From the NCBI RefSeq assembly GCF_025766255.1, contig NW_026516666.1, positions 1 to 64,000 of the forward strand: 64,000 nt of DNA, written 5' to 3'. The position numbers and the translations under genes are program-made. Positions within the stretch are counted from its first letter, which is position 1. Every line of letters starts with the position of its first letter. This stretch comes from Zychaea mexicana. Its lineage: Eukaryota > Mucoromycota > Mucoromycetes > Mucorales > Lichtheimiaceae. Positions 1 through 8,069 of the stretch are shown in pieces. Under the pieces are notes generated by a model. The model did no database searches and was not told the DNA's origin. It saw only the letters and a program-made list of their open reading frames with translations.

Positions 1-858
1 GTGAATGATCGCTATCTAGCTCTGAAAATGCTGTGATGATAGTCGAATATACGTCAAACTGACTACACTGCTGCATGTCGAAAAAATATTTCTGTCACTG
101 TTATGTACTGCATTTTAAAACATATTAGCAGAATGAGAGTCTTGGTCTATGTAAAGCTCTTGGTAGCAAGGAAGCATTTTGTCGCATGGCCCAAGATGTT
201 TTTACTGTATATTTGTGGTAGCCATAAATGTGCAAGTTGGTTTTTTGGGGGATGTAGTAATATCTTTTAGCTCACGCTGCTTGATGATATATTGCGGCGA
301 TAAGAAGAAACAGTCGGCTGTTCCTTTGTCCAGTTATTGTACTTCAAAAATTACATGCATCGATGAGTGATCTTGTGCTAAACATTGTTAACAGATTCCT
401 CTCGTGGGCAATTTAATGCAGGGTCATTCGTTTACAGACAATGCGAAATGCTAACGCGTCAGTCGTTGTGTGTAACAAAGTACCATAAAAACACACCACG
501 ACAGCGGCTCGCGCAGTAACAACATGTACATTCTGTTGTATATCTTTCCAAGCTGCTCTAAAACTTATGACGTTCGGTGGAGTACAAGTAAATTGCGTTG
601 CTTTAGGTGCACCACGCTCGAATCAATTAACGACAAGTGTTACACATATAATGCTGTGCTACAAAGATCTGGGGGACACATCATCATCGCGACCTCACAC
701 ATCACAGATAAATAGCACATGCAGACTATGTTATCCAATAATGATTACGAGTCTTGTGTACACTACATTAGTCAATATGTAACAGCAGCTACAGTATTCC
801 TCCTCGGTACTACGCGTACAGGTTATAAATACTAGCTACACTCGCTATAATTGATATC

Positions 859-1234
859 GTGTACATCGTTCAAGAAAGTAAAAATTTCTTAAAGGGATCC
901 TTTTTGCTGGGCTGTCAAGTCGAGCTCGTTTACACCTACGTTGCCCAGATATGTACTGTCACTTCATCCACCTGCATTTTTTGCGATGGTATGGATACAA
1001 ATGAACATTCCTTGTGGTCTTGCCCGAACAAAGCGCCTGCTGAACTATTCTCATGTACAATCCGTGTGGCCAGCTAACCCACAGCCAAAACCTGCTTGCA
1101 CAACCCTTGCTCTGTGGAACGCACACTGGCAACATATTTTTCATCAAAAGCCATTTTGGCCTCAAGGTGTTGCTGCTGCTCGCGCAATCCGAATGCTCCA
1201 TCATCTGCAACAAGAAAACCGCACAATAGCGTAG
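859..1234 (+). pseudogene. LINE-type reverse transcriptase C-terminal relic (zf-RVT-like)
   Basis: One frame (859-1077) carries CIFCDGMDTNEHSLWSCP, the Cys-Cys-His-Cys knuckle found near the C-terminus of many non-LTR reverse transcriptases. The overlapping frame (941-1234) continues with Trp- and His-rich sequence resembling what follows that knuckle in LINE proteins. A frameshift separates them, and no reverse transcriptase core is present, so this is a truncated remnant. Assignment rests on the zinc-knuckle pattern only. Confidence 0.45.
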
Positions 1235-1340
1235 TTCGCATTTTCTCTCCTTTGCCTTCGTTTGCATCATATATTTTCTTCTCTGCGATGCCCGCCCTTG
1301 GCGGCATCTGAATAAACTCTTCATACACGAAAAAACGAAG

Positions 1341-1461
1341 ACATCCAAATGTGTTTGTAAAACTTGCGACAAGTTCTTCGAGACATCTTTGCAATTGGCA
1401 AACCACACAAGAAATCGTCATTCCTCAGCAGTGGAAGTAAAATACAGCAATGATCAAGGTT
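1341..1461 (+). pseudogene. C2H2 zinc-finger fragment (first of two related fingers)
   Basis: The frame starting at 1341 contains CKTCDKFFETSLQLANHTRN followed by RH, a C-x2-C-x12-H-x4-H finger. No in-frame ATG precedes it. About 410 bases downstream lies a clearly related finger, and both are followed by the same AGCAATGATCAAGGTTTG sequence, so one arose by local duplication of the other. In the second large copy (about 15780) this finger has lost 7 bases and its frame. Confidence 0.6.
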
Positions 1462-1749
1462 TGTCTTTTTCTTGTCCACATAAGAAGCATCGCTCTAAAC
1501 ATTGCCGCCCACGTGTAGAATACTTTGCTGTTACAGCTGCATAATAAATCAACAATGACGTGTGTGATGTACTCTCTCATAGTTCATGACTGTTGATAAG
1601 TGGACAAGCACATGATACGCATGGACTCCGTCACGATCATTTCCTACCTGTTGATATATACAGCTGCACTGCTTACAACTGCTCTTTCAATTTAGAACGC
1701 CATAAAAAACCTGCTTTTTCGTTTCACTTCACTAATTGTTGCCGTGACA

Positions 1750-1896
1750 ATGACATCCAAATATATTTGTGAATTTTGCGACACGCACTTCGAAACGTCT
1801 TGGCAATTAGCAAACCACAGGAGAAATGGGCATTCTCCAACAGTCGAAGTGAATTACAGCAATGATCAAGGTTTGTCTTTTTCTTTGTGCATATGA
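1750..1896 (+). CDS. Small C2H2 zinc-finger ORF (48 aa)
   Basis: An ORF with its own ATG encodes one C2H2 finger, CEFCDTHFETSWQLANH then RRNGH (C-x2-C-x12-H-x4-H), and a short hydrophilic tail. It may be an exon: GTTTGTC after the shared AATGATCAAG looks like a possible splice donor, and the frame at 1905-2090 could follow. One finger alone binds DNA weakly, so a stand-alone function is doubtful. It is probably a fragment of a larger, broken gene. Confidence 0.45.
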   Translation: MTSKYICEFCDTHFETSWQLANHRRNGHSPTVEVNYSNDQGLSFSLCI

Positions 1897-1904
1897 AAAG
1901 CATC

Positions 1905-2090
1905 ATTCATTCGTTCACACTTGACTTAGGGGAAACCATTGCGATGGTACTGGAACGCGACATAGCTACCGGCGAGTTCGTTTGCACTATTTACAAAAAA
2001 TCTATGACAACCGGCTCTACTGTACGATCGCACTTCAAAAGACATCGTGGCAACTACTCAGCAACAGCAAGCAGTAAGAGCGACTCGATA
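1905..2090 (+). pseudogene. Degenerate second zinc-finger exon, cut by a mobile element
   Basis: The open frame contains FVCTIYKKSMTTGSTV followed by RSHFKRHRG. This reads as a C2H2 finger in which the second Cys is replaced by Tyr, so it cannot bind zinc normally. The frame runs straight into the GGGT terminus of the inverted-repeat element at 2091, which therefore interrupts it. The reading frame at 4093-4509 beyond the element may be the other side of the same disrupted locus; that link is inference. A copy lies at 16337-16522. Confidence 0.4.
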
Positions 2091-2839
2091 GGGTGTTAAT
2101 CCCTATCTGTAAATCAAAAAAGGTTTTATTAATTAAATGTATATCATTGTTTAAACATATGTAGGAAAAAATAAAAAATTAGATTATAATTTTTTTATTT
2201 TTGAAACACTTAAGGTATTTCTTTTTTATTTTTTTTTAATTCTTTAAACAGTTTAAGTTTTGTATTAATCTGTTTAAACCCTTTATGTTGTAATATCCCT
2301 TTATGTTTAATTTAATACTTATAGTGGCGGAACAGTAGTGAGCAAGTCCCTTCTCTAGCCGAGGAATACCTGGATGAAGGTTAGCTTGACAGTGAAATCC
2401 TTAACTAAAATTAATTGTTATGGATTGATACTCATAATCGATATTACATGTCATAACTGTAATCCACATTACACGTCATAACTGCTTTCTTCTACATATT
2501 TATGGTGCATTTCATCTGTAATCGCCAATAATTTCTTCCAAATTTGAGATCTATCTACTTTACCCTAAGTCATTATATTTCAAATCTATACTTTAATAAA
2601 CACTTTTAGGCATATAAAGAATAGTTATTGAAGTTTAGAAGTTGCAAAAAAAGTTTTAAAAAAAAGTTGATAGCTGTCAAAGATGGTTGGTCAAAGGCAA
2701 TTTTCAGATATTTAGCAGGGAAGAATGCGATTTGAAACATGTTGCACAAGCGCGTCAGGGTTTTTAAGGTCCCATGTGAATAGCTATCAGCCAATCATGT
2801 TCGAGATTTGCTTTCCCTCACTCTCTATACTGTTTTACC

Positions 2840-2989
2840 ATGGCTCCCCAAAGTAAGCACCAAAAGGCTGCTAAGAAAAAGCAATGTAATGATAATGGTC
2901 GTATTACCGTCACTGGAACCACATTGAACGAGGCAATTCAAACAACAATAGAAGAGGAGACAATCCCTTATGATTGGGAGATTGTTTAG
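2840..2989 (+). CDS. Short basic N-terminal ORF inside the inverted-repeat element (49 aa)
   Basis: The ORF starts with MAPQSKHQKAAKKKQ (basic, nuclear-localisation-like) and stops at a TAG. Reading on in the same frame gives plausible protein sequence through a second TAG up to about 3129, so the ORF is probably the start of a longer ancestral protein closed by amber stops. An identical copy is at 17271-17420. I do not recognise the family. Confidence 0.35.
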   Translation: MAPQSKHQKAAKKKQCNDNGRITVTGTTLNEAIQTTIEEETIPYDWEIV

Positions 2990-3149
2990 GCATATTTGTA
3001 GGATATACCCAGAAAAGAAGCACTGGGATTAGTTAAAAGTTTTCTTCAAGAGAGTATACTTCACATCACAGAATTGCCATTCACTATTAACACGTTACAT
3101 ATATTACCGAATAAAGAATCTGAATTTTAAAGTTGAAAATTGAAACAAA

Positions 3150-3545
3150 ATGAAGTTTTGGCGATTACAGACGAAATGCACCATATTAAACTCGTGAGGC
3201 AATGCCGATGAATCTAGTGAATCAGATGATGATGAAAATATCGATGTGAGAATTCTCACCGAACTGATCACAATGCCAGTCCCTGAAGCATCTACAGCGC
3301 CCAAACGAACTTACGAGGAAGCACTACTCTGTGCATCTCGCCTTGTATCTGCGAAACCAGAAACTCGAAATAAGGCACTGTGGATTCTGAATGAAATGCA
3401 GCTTCAACCATTTGCCTTAGTTGATTCCAATAATGTTAAACTTGCTGCAATAACACATAAAGACAATTTGATGCAAATGATCAAACCTGATTGTGATAAT
3501 CAAATGCAGATCGAGCACGTCCACCAAGAAAAACGACAAAAGTAG
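3150..3545 (+). pseudogene. Unknown element-encoded protein, broken by a stop (copy 1)
   Basis: Starting at MKFWRLQTKC, the frame meets a TGA at codon 16 and is otherwise open to 3545 (about 131 codons). It has an acidic stretch ESSESDDDENID and a helical segment TYEEALLCASRLVSAKPETR. In copy 2 the TGA is CGA, showing the ancestral codon was probably Arg. No family recognised. It lies between the terminal inverted repeats, so it is probably an element gene. Confidence 0.5.
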
Positions 3546-4092
3546 ACTGAAAATGCTAACACATCATCGTCAACCGTGGGACAAACACACCTTACGTCCA
3601 TTATACACTACGGTCCATACAAGCATCATCTGATAAAACACTCGTATGCTGAAATGTCTCCAGAAATCGCCAATATGCTCAACACAGACTGGACTGTGTT
3701 GAGTTTCAATCCATAACAATTATTATTACTGTAAACAGTATATTAATTTTAGTTATGTCTTTCACTATCAAGCTAGCCTTCGTCCAAGTATTCCTCGGCT
3801 AGAGAAGGGACTTGCTCATTACTATTCCACTATTATAAGATTTGAATTAATCATAAAAGAATATTTTGTTTTTAATGGTTTAAACATGTTTATACAAAAC
3901 CTATACATATTATATGAATTAAAAAAAAATTAAAGAAAATATCTTAAATGTTTCAAAAATAAAAAAATTATAATCTAATTTTTTTTTCCTATATATTCTT
4001 AAACAATTATATATATTTAATTAATAAAACCTTTTATAAATTACTGTTAAGGATTAATACCCGTTTCTATATTTCCAGTTGTTTGTGCGCAA

Positions 4093-4509
4093 ATGCTAGC
4101 TGGTGCAATTGCAATCAATAACATGACCGAGGCAATGATTATCAACTGTGGGGAAGTTTACGGCCGAACTCAAATGGTAGATGTCCATCGAGAAAATTTC
4201 TCTACCAAAAAGGGATCACCACCTTCGACCACGTTACCCCTAGACAATACCAAGTACCCAAATGTGTGGATCACGACAAAAATGGACAGTGATGGCAAGA
4301 AGCTTATCATCGGTACTAAATCATGGAATCTACTGGTGACATCGTCACTGCGAATCGATACTGTTAAGCCTCCAAGTGTCAGTGGCACACATGTCCACTT
4401 CGATCTCGATCATGACCAAGCAAAGACAACTGCAATTTTTCTCAACATTGCATCGATCAAAAAAGCAAGTTTATTGGCAGAAAGCACATCCACGCGTATG
4501 ATATCATAG
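4093..4509 (+). CDS. Hypothetical protein, 138 codons
   Basis: The open frame begins MLAGAIAINNMTEAM just right of the inverted-repeat element. It is kept open in both large copies (here and 18524-18940), with a Val/Ile difference near codon 96. A pyrimidine-AG (TATTTCCAG) at about 4079 could be a splice acceptor, so the start may belong to an internal exon. No domain recognised, no signal peptide or membrane segment. The stop TAG at 4507 is followed by further stops. Confidence 0.4.
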   Translation: MLAGAIAINNMTEAMIINCGEVYGRTQMVDVHRENFSTKKGSPPSTTLPLDNTKYPNVWITTKMDSDGKKLIIGTKSWNLLVTSSLRIDTVKPPSVSGTHVHFDLDHDQAKTTAIFLNIASIKKASLLAESTSTRMIS

Positions 4510-4739
4510 TACGATGTACTTCATCAATTGCGACAAATCAGAATGCGCTTCTAATTTCCTTCTACATATACACTCTGTCGTTCATCAAGCTCACTCACTG
4601 ATGACCATCGATCCCGACCATATACAATCTTCACACTGGCTGAACAAGATACGGGTGACTAAGATTCGGGTACCAAGGTTGCCTCTTAGCTAAATTACTA
4701 TTAACTACGTGTAAAAATAATAATTAATAAAACACTATA

Positions 4740-5030
4740 TTTAGTGTATGAATTTAATTTGATTACAAAGTTTAAATAAGATAGTTTCCCAAATTTTACA
4801 ACATTCTTTGAGTAAATAGATCATATTATCATATTTAATAAAAATGTAAGACATGTGATCGTTGAGGATTCTAATCTTTTTAATTAGTTTCCTGCTGTTA
4901 ATTCGAATTTATTAATTGTAACCAATAAGGTATAGCAAATTTTAAGAATTTCCCAGCATATAGTCTTATTTTCATCTCTATAATCTTCTGACTTTACTCT
5001 TGAAGATTAATTAAGAGATGCCACTTGACT
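4740..5030 (-). ncRNA. Group I intron core within nad1 (truncated)
   Basis: Downstream of the nad1 exon on the minus strand the conserved blocks occur in order: P-like TGCTGGGAAATTC (about 4943-4960), Q-like AACAGCAGGAAACTAA (about 4884-4901), R-like ATCCTCAACGATCACATG (about 4853-4869) and S-like GATATAATGATC (about 4818-4830). GATCA in R and TGATC in S can form P7. No 3' exon follows before the mitochondrial sequence ends near 4710, so the intron is cut. Confidence 0.7.
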
Positions 5031-5183
5031 TAATGGTTGTAACAGACCATAATATCCTACTTTATTAGGACCTAGTCGTCTTTGCATAGATCCCATAGCT
5101 TTTCGTTCTACAATAGTAATAAAAGCTACAGACATTAATAATAGTACAATAACAATAAGTACCTCAATAAATGATAATAGCAT
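5031..5183 (-). pseudogene. nad1: NADH dehydrogenase subunit 1, first exon (mitochondrial origin)
   Basis: The 51 codons contain [18 protein letters not shown] then [15 protein letters not shown], the highly conserved N-terminal part of complex I subunit ND1. ND1 is normally over 300 residues. Here the frame leaves the conserved sequence immediately after GLLQPL and enters a group I intron. The rest of the gene is absent, so in this location it cannot make ND1. The frame is open a further 17 codons upstream, but alignment to the family favours the start at MLLSFIEV. Confidence 0.85.
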
Positions 5184-5446
5184 GAGTAAATAATTATATA
5201 TATATAATCTTAATATTTCTTTAAAATTCTTCAAAAAAACTTATTAAGATTTAATAAGAAATAAAAAAAAATATTGATTATTAAATTTATCGTCATCAAG
5301 CCATTAGACTTAGTAAATTAATTTAATTAATTATTTAGACTAGAGCTTAAGCCCTGTTCTAGGTTTAGAAGATAAACTCTGTTCCCAGAACTTAATTATC
5401 TAAAAAAATTATAATATTAATTAGTAATTTTTAATTAATTACTTAA

Positions 5447-5905
5447 TTAAGATACTCGTTTAGTAGGATTTAATAATAAAATAATTGGTCCTACCGTAGC
5501 TAATAATAGAATCATACTTGCAATAATTACAAATAGTGCATGAGAAGTGTATAATACTTGACCTAGACTATTAATTTGATCTAAAGATACAAATAAATTA
5601 TCCCAAATTAAATGATTTACAAATAATGTTTCTAATTTATCTGATTTAAATGATAATAAATTAATTGAATCAAAAATTGCAGGTAAATCAAATTTTGAAA
5701 TATTTGGATTAGTTAAACTTAAACCACTTACAAATAGAGTACCTAATACAAAAGCTAATAGGTAAGGATTAGAAGAATTTTCTATTGAATCTTGTAACTC
5801 TACTAATTTAATATTAAGCATCATTACTACGAAAAGGAATAAAATCGCGATTGCTCTAATATAAACAATTAAATATGCGAACTTCTCTCCTAAGGATTCT
5901 TTCTA
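5447..5905 (-). pseudogene. nad6: NADH dehydrogenase subunit 6 fragment (mitochondrial origin)
   Basis: The ORF 5447-5824 reads TSHALFVIIASMILLLATV near its end, the conserved C-terminal ND6 segment. Reading upstream without an ATG the same frame gives EKFAYLIVYIRAIAILFLF, the conserved N-terminal helix, so the exon extends to about 5905. An Arg stands where ND6 usually has Gly (YIGAIAI), consistent with decay. The first residues of ND6 are missing, and an intron-type ORF abuts, so an intron probably splits the gene. Not expected to be expressed from nuclear DNA. Confidence 0.8.
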
Positions 5906-6117
5906 TACAAAGAATCTTTAATTAATCCTTTTGTAATTAATTTTATAATAATTTCTTTAGTTAATGGTTTAATATAATAATAATGATTTAAATATACTTT
6001 ACTTGTATCTACAATTTTATAAAATGCATTTCTATCAATATTCATATAATCTAAACATGAACCTACAGATAAAAATGGAGTTCTATTAATTAAGTTATAA
6101 TTAATATTATATACCAT
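5890..6117 (-). pseudogene. Intron-encoded ORF fragment, NUMOD-like
   Basis: The 75-codon frame has SVGSCLDYMNIDRNAFYKIV followed by a Tyr-rich patch. This resembles the small helix-turn-helix NUMOD repeats at the C-terminus of GIY-YIG/HNH homing endonucleases. It ends at the nad6 exon, as expected for an intron ORF. A similar but shorter pattern is readable around 6260-6360 on the plus strand. Identification is by pattern only. Confidence 0.4.
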
Positions 6118-6159
6118 ACTTTTCTACTTTTTGATTTATTAGCAACTAATGGTGCTTTA

Positions 6160-6235
6160 TTTATATTAGCCTGGGGAGGGAATTACCTTAGCCTGGGCTA
6201 AGGTGAGCGATGTAGCCTCTGGCCCGGGCTAAAAG
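6160..6235. repeat. GC-rich palindromic cluster in mitochondrial insertion
   Basis: CCTTAGCC-TG-GGCTAAGG (6186-6203) is a perfect 8-bp stem with a 2-base loop. A second weaker stem pairs TAGCC (6213) with GGCTA (6227-6231). Such GC clusters in AT-rich surroundings are a hallmark of fungal mitochondrial genomes. Confidence 0.7.
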
Positions 6236-6706
6236 TATACATACAGAAGTTTGTACTTTAGGATATAAAGTAGATAAATATGATTTAATTAATAGAGTTA
6301 AAACATTCAATGTAGATAATTTTTTAATGATACATTTGTACTATTATTTAAAAGATATGTAATTATATTAAGTAATAATTTGTGTAAAGTAATAAATAAT
6401 ATAATTCTATATTTACGGGGCCACGTCAGTTGGTGCTCCCTGCGACTATTTAATAATGGTATTGGTCTTAATTAGAGTATAATCTAATTTTATTACTAAA
6501 TATTAATAGATAAGTAATAATTATGTCCTACCTATATAAATATATAAATAAGATTAAATCTATTATACTTATTAAATTGTTTATATATATTTATCTACTA
6601 TACCATTATTTAATCAACAGATTTTCATATATTTTACTCAATATTAAAATTAATTACTTAATGAATAATACTGTAAAAAAAAGATTACAAAAGAGATTTA
6701 AAAAAA

Positions 6707-6744
6707 AAGAATTAGATCTCAAGATAATTCTAGATCTAATTCTT
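6707..6744. repeat. 13-bp stem hairpin
   Basis: AAGAATTAGATCT at 6707-6719 pairs perfectly with AGATCTAATTCTT at 6732-6744 across a 12-base loop. It lies in AT-rich mitochondrial-type sequence. The overlapping 81-codon plus-strand frame (6523-6768) is low-complexity, and I do not call it a gene. Confidence 0.6.
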
Positions 6745-6907
6745 TTAGGAGATTGGACTCTTTCTTAATGTTAGATTTAACTTGGTAAATCTAATATTTA
6801 TCACTTGTAGTCTCTGAAGTATCTATTACACAGTTACTTACTGATTATCTCAATTAAATAATTGTCACCTTCTAGGTATATTTAATTATTAAGATGTCCC
6901 AGTATAT

Positions 6908-7273
6908 AGAGTTTCAATTCCTAACAATTAATATTACAGTAAACAGTAAACTAATTTTAGTTAAGGATTTCACTGTCAAGCATTCTAATAAAAATCTAAC
7001 TTCATTGATTTTTTATTGAACTGGGCGTCGTCGTACCTCCTAGCCTGTGTTAAATTAATTATAAAAGGATATAACTCTTTTAAAGGTCTAAAAAAGTTTA
7101 TATAAAACTTAAACCTTTTGAAGAATTAAAAAAAAAGTTAAAAAAAAAGTTAAAAGTTTCAAAAATAAAAAAATTATAATCTAATTTTTTATTTTTTCAT
7201 ATATATCTTTAAACAATGATTTACCTTTAATGAATAAAACCTTTTAAAGAATTACAATTAAGGATTAACCCCC
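6908..7273. repeat. Solo right end of the GGGT inverted-repeat element
   Basis: Sequence from GAGTTTCAATTCCTAAC to GGATTAACCCCC is a diverged match, in the same orientation, to the right terminal repeat at 3703-4062. Shared blocks are TAAACAGTA, AATTTTAGTTA, TTTCACTGTCAAGC, the A/T tract around TTATAATCTAA and AATAAAACCTTTTA. No matching left end was found nearby. It abuts the right edge of the mitochondrial block. Confidence 0.7.
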
Positions 7274-7559
7274 GTAGTGAATTTGATGGATAATAAATAA
7301 TATCCTTGTTTGACAAGTTGCCCTAGACGTGATTACAAGTAGTTGTGGATCGCTGAAGAAATCTTTTGTCCATGGAATTCTAAAAAAATGCCCAGATGGA
7401 CAGGTCAAGTCAATCTTGACAAATGTTGTTGCATTGTTTGGTGAGGACGAAGAGAAGGTGAAGATTACGAGAACAAACAGCTGAACAGACAGCTCGAAAG
7501 TCTCGCAGCATTGCTTTCTTCGGAAATTGCAACTGCAAACCGATCTGTCGCCGATATAA

Positions 7560-7860
7560 TTCAAAATACCTTTTCTTCCTATACCTAAACTGTCATCTTC
7601 TTCGTCTGTACATTGTACCTTCTCTCCATCCACCTCTCTTATCATTTGTGAGTAAATCCCACCCTCTTCTTTACTTAATGCGATCCTTCTTTCTGTGCTG
7701 ACATCGTCTAAAATACCTTTTCGTCCCATACCTAATAAGAGTGCAACATATTCTTCGTCTGCACATTGTACCTTCTCTGTATCAACCTCTCTTAGCATGT
7801 ATGTAAGTAAAAACCATCCCTGTTTTTCATTGCGATCCTTCTTTTTATGCTACAATATGG
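7560..7860. repeat. 153-bp tandem repeat (about 2 copies)
   Basis: On the minus strand the open frame 7265-7798 translates twice through nearly the same block (REVDTEKVQCADEE, then REVDGEKVQCTDEE 51 codons later). A third, degenerate partial copy lies above 7799 (GCGATCCTTCTTTTTATGCT). The unit contains GCGATCCTTCTTT and CATTGTACCTTCTCT. The frame may be open merely because the unit length is a multiple of three. Confidence 0.7.
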
Positions 7861-8069
7861 CTATATGATATACATTTGTGGGATGTACAGTACCAAATTG
7901 GCTATAAATTTACAATAGTTTTTGATAAATCTAATAAATTGCTTGCTGCCATATTAAATTATATCATCCATTTTGATTTTTTATCAATTTTATGACATCA
8001 TGTGACCAAAATCATGTATTCAATGATTATAAAAATTGAAAATCCATAATATAAACAAAGAACGACCCA

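Larger units (their letters stand above)
2091..4062. mobile_element. DNA transposon with ~330-bp terminal inverted repeats (MULE-like), copy 1
   Basis: The left end GGGTGTTAATCC and right end GGATTAATACCC are inverted copies. The inversion extends inward about 330 bases: both arms hold an A/T tract around TTAGATTATAA, a TCTCTAGCCGAGGAATAC segment and a TTGACAGTGAAA/TTTCACTATCAA segment. Long inverted repeats suit Mutator-like elements. The nine flanking bases (GACTCGATA left, GTTTCTATA right) agree at 6 of 9 positions, at best a decayed target duplication. Inside are only short or broken ORFs, none resembling a transposase I recognise. Superfamily is uncertain. Confidence 0.75.
1..5442. repeat. 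Large tandem duplication, copy 1 (5' end outside window)
   Basis: This segment is almost identical to 14441-19897, with an offset of about 14,440 bases. By eye the copies differ by scattered substitutions and small indels, for example an indel near 113, a 7-base deletion near 15828 and about 22 extra bases near 19145. Identity breaks abruptly at about 5442, inside mitochondrial-like DNA: copy 1 runs on into nad6 while copy 2 jumps to unrelated sequence. The repeat is already in progress at base 1, so its left end is unknown. Because every internal element sits at the same place in both copies, those insertions predate the duplication. Confidence 0.95.
4710..6900 (-). other. Mitochondrial DNA insertion (NUMT) with nad1 and nad6 fragments
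   Basis: An AT-rich block carrying, on the minus strand, an intron-ORF fragment, nad6 C-terminal coding sequence, an nad1 first exon and a group I intron core, plus GC-rich palindromes typical of fungal mtDNA. Nuclear-type sequence flanks it: the 4093 ORF and a GTACCAAGG segment on the left, a transposon end on the right. It ends inside the nad1 intron on the left. The first 730 bases are also in the second large copy, where the block is cut at about 19897. An assembly chimera is the main alternative, but the duplication of the left junction argues against it. Confidence 0.8.

Noticed and set aside
5340..5400. tRNA-like fold between nad6 and nad1
   Set aside because: GTTCTGGG/CCTAGAAC and an inner stem can pair, but loop lengths and the anticodon arm do not fit a tRNA.
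6523..6768. 81-codon plus-strand ORF
   Set aside because: Lys/Ile/Tyr low-complexity translation of AT-rich mitochondrial-type spacer, overlapping a hairpin; no family resemblance.
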